Positions 62,594 through 64,000 of a DNA stretch of 64,000 bases are shown here, piece after piece. Origin of the DNA: Bacteroides pyogenes (GTDB taxonomy: Bacteria; Bacteroidota; Bacteroidia; Bacteroidales; Bacteroidaceae). How positions within the stretch are numbered: the first letter of the stretch is position 1; the number at the start of each line of letters is the position of its first letter. Position numbers and translations under genes: made by a program. The notes under the pieces were generated by a model that made no database searches, was not told the origin of the DNA, and saw only the letters and a list, made by a program, of their open reading frames with translations. The stretch is from assembly GCF_014196225.1 (NCBI RefSeq), contig NZ_JACIDI010000005.1, positions 124,001 to 188,000 on the forward strand. Reading direction: 5' to 3'.

Positions 62594-63016
62594 TTATTTA
62601 TTTGGTTTTACAGTAAATGAAAATTTTCGCTTCAAACGCGATTTGTTCAGCCACAAGATAAGGTAGTAGGGCAACAACACGGCCAATGCGCCGATTCCTG
62701 CGTACATTTCGCTCCCCGTCCATGCCATAAGCAGAAACAGCGAAACAACCAGAAGTGCCAAAGGAATTACAAAAGCCAGAATCACCGCCATCACCCCCAT
62801 CGATGTGGCAGCTACCACTGTCACCTCCTCGCCCGTATGGTACGAAGCTGCCGCGGGATCGAAAATATCGATTACCTTTTCCTGACTGTCGGCGGAAGAA
62901 CAATGTCCCTTTATGCTGCAAGAAGCGCATGCCGATGTTTGGACAATCCTCACCGACAGATGAGAATCTTGTATGTTTTCCACAACACCCGGATGAGTTA
63001 TAGTATCATTTGTCAT
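62594..63016 (-). CDS. SoxR-reducing system RseC-family protein
   Basis: A 140-residue inner-membrane protein. The N-terminal part has the RseC pattern HPGVVENIQDSHLSVRIVQT followed by cysteines in SACASCSIKGHCS, and two membrane segments lie at ~70-90 and ~98-118. RseC-like proteins accompany rnf/rsx genes and help keep SoxR reduced in enterobacteria. Here it directly precedes rnfB, as is common in Bacteroidales, and may assist Rnf assembly or redox control. Confidence 0.87.
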   Translation of the reverse strand: MTNDTITHPGVVENIQDSHLSVRIVQTSACASCSIKGHCSSADSQEKVIDIFDPAAASYHTGEEVTVVAATSMGVMAVILAFVIPLALLVVSLFLLMAWTGSEMYAGIGALAVLLPYYLILWLNKSRLKRKFSFTVKPNK

Positions 63017-63026
63017 TTTGCCGGAC

Positions 63027-64000
63027 TCACCATTTATAGTTGATGCCGAAACTCAACAATTCTTTTAACTGGAAATAACTGTTGCCTTCATTAGGTTTCG
63101 CACTGTCGTCGAAGCGCGCATGGATATAAAGTTTAGTAGACAAATAACGGTTCAGCACGAAGTTAAATGTATTTTCCCATTCCACACGAGCCCAATGATA
63201 GTTCGTCAGATAGTTGAGACGCGACTCCAGCGTCACCGAACGCATGATCACCCAATTGAGCGTAGGCTTAATCTGCGAACCGAAGTCGTTTTTCGAGCAT
63301 TTTCCCTCTTCCAGACCGAACTTCACCTCATCCACCTCTTTATTTCCCACATAGCGCAGATTATACATCAAAGGAGCAACAAATACCGAAAGGTTATATT
63401 TCTTCTTCTTCACCTTATAGTCCATACCGACGCTGACCGACAAATCCGCCGGAGCCAGAAAAGCCGAAATCAGCTCTTCGCTGTTGGCCTTATACCCGTG
63501 GCAAAACTGCGTCTTGAATTCCGACGAAATGGTATAATACCAGTTCTTTACCGCCCGCAGCCCCAACTTGTTCGTCATTCTGAACTGGTCGGTGGTGATC
63601 AGGTAATCGTGAAACTTGTCCGAAGGCGTAGAGCTCATGCCCAACTTCGCTTCCACCTGATTTTCAAACAGTATCTTCTCATTATCGTTATAGTTGGCAA
63701 AAAGCTGCAAGGCAGCCAGTCCGGAATAGTTGCTCTCCCCTCCTTTGTACCAGTTGTCCGAAACGTGATTCTGGCTAATCTGTAAAGATCCGACACCCCC
63801 GGTTATCCACCAGTTGGGTTTCCTGATCAGCATATCCGCCTGTCCCACATCCCCATTCATCTCTTCGGGTTCGAACAGGTGAATCACTCTGGCTTTGGAA
63901 GAAATTTTCGGCTTCAGATCACTGCGAAACACATCCCTGCTCATAATGCGGTCTTCGGTAGTGACCACCAGTTCCGGGCGGTTCAGATACAGGTTCATCA
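63027..64000 (-). CDS. DUF3078-like envelope protein (N-terminus beyond window edge)
   Basis: At least 323 residues are visible and the frame stays open to the right edge, so the start is probably outside. [20 protein letters not shown] and [12 protein letters not shown] resemble the DUF3078 family of Bacteroidetes outer-membrane-associated proteins. The rest alternates like beta strands and ends with SFGINYKW, an aromatic barrel-type end. No function is known. It ends 10 bases before rseC and could share its transcript. Confidence 0.7.
   Translation of the reverse strand, partial: MNLYLNRPELVVTTEDRIMSRDVFRSDLKPKISSKARVIHLFEPEEMNGDVGQADMLIRKPNWWITGGVGSLQISQNHVSDNWYKGGESNYSGLAALQLFANYNDNEKILFENQVEAKLGMSSTPSDKFHDYLITTDQFRMTNKLGLRAVKNWYYTISSEFKTQFCHGYKANSEELISAFLAPADLSVSVGMDYKVKKKKYNLSVFVAPLMYNLRYVGNKEVDEVKFGLEEGKCSKNDFGSQIKPTLNWVIMRSVTLESRLNYLTNYHWARVEWENTFNFVLNRYLSTKLYIHARFDDSAKPNEGNSYFQLKELLSFGINYKW

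Noticed and set aside
1..64000. CRISPR array, prophage, transposase, tRNA or rRNA genes
   Set aside because: No regularly spaced short repeats, no integrase or transposase motifs, and no tRNA-like arms were seen in the gaps between genes. The repeats found belong to paralogous genes and terminators.

Overview
The window is a chromosomal segment of a Bacteroidales bacterium, most likely a Bacteroides species. The evidence is a SusC/SusD polysaccharide-utilisation locus (PUL) with an ECF sigma/FecR pair, PPi-dependent phosphofructokinase, a complete Rnf cluster followed by RseC, several plug/barrel outer-membrane proteins, and repeated TAnnTTTG (-7) promoter boxes upstream of genes. I cannot name the species. 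I saw no rRNA, tRNA, CRISPR array, prophage or intact insertion sequence.

Layout. 1-2296: an OmpP1/FadL-like porin cut by the window edge, in an operon with a Tyr/Trp- then Ser/Arg-rich exported protein. 2363-16990: mostly housekeeping and envelope genes: prmA, a membrane-anchored GH25 muramidase, PPi-PFK, a patatin-barrel protein, formate-THF ligase, a plug/barrel receptor divergent from a histidine kinase/response regulator pair, methionine aminopeptidase and rmuC. 16993-26866: an accessory island read leftward from one good promoter. It holds a carboxypeptidase-regulatory/plug/barrel receptor, then six intact GLPGLI-family exported proteins, one GLPGLI gene split by a stop codon and one truncated remnant. 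Between these genes are two Cys-rich peptides with a double-glycine leader, resembling Bacteroidales GG-type RiPP precursors, and the wreck of a third. 27148-39618: nhaA with a second antiporter, lepA, a small winged-helix protein, mntH-xth-C_GCAxxG_C_C, pheT-yebC and dnaB. 39859-40683: ispE. 40818-55963: an ECF sigma/FecR-controlled PUL with SusC/SusD, an EEP-family lipoprotein, an EEP-GH89 fusion, glycerate kinase, a GntP-type permease and a second GH89. 57255 leftward: galE. 57368-63016: rseC-rnfBCDGEA. 63027 to the right edge: a DUF3078-like protein, partial.

How the genes fit together. The PUL looks like a system for capturing and taking apart an alpha-GlcNAc-containing glycan. Two GH89 enzymes and two EEP hydrolases, plus a gluconate/glycerate-type permease and glycerate kinase, suggest that the substrate also carries a phosphodiester and releases a glycerate-like acid; that substrate is an inference. 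The GLPGLI island is the best candidate for an undescribed system. Cys-rich GG-leader peptides are interleaved with an expanding family of secreted proteins under one receptor-led promoter, with no radical SAM maturase or peptidase-exporter in the window. One precursor reads in frame, without a stop codon, into the signal peptide of the next GLPGLI protein. The array shows recent duplication, a chimeric junction at the conserved 3' ends, decay, and a spacer element whose stems show compensatory changes between copies.
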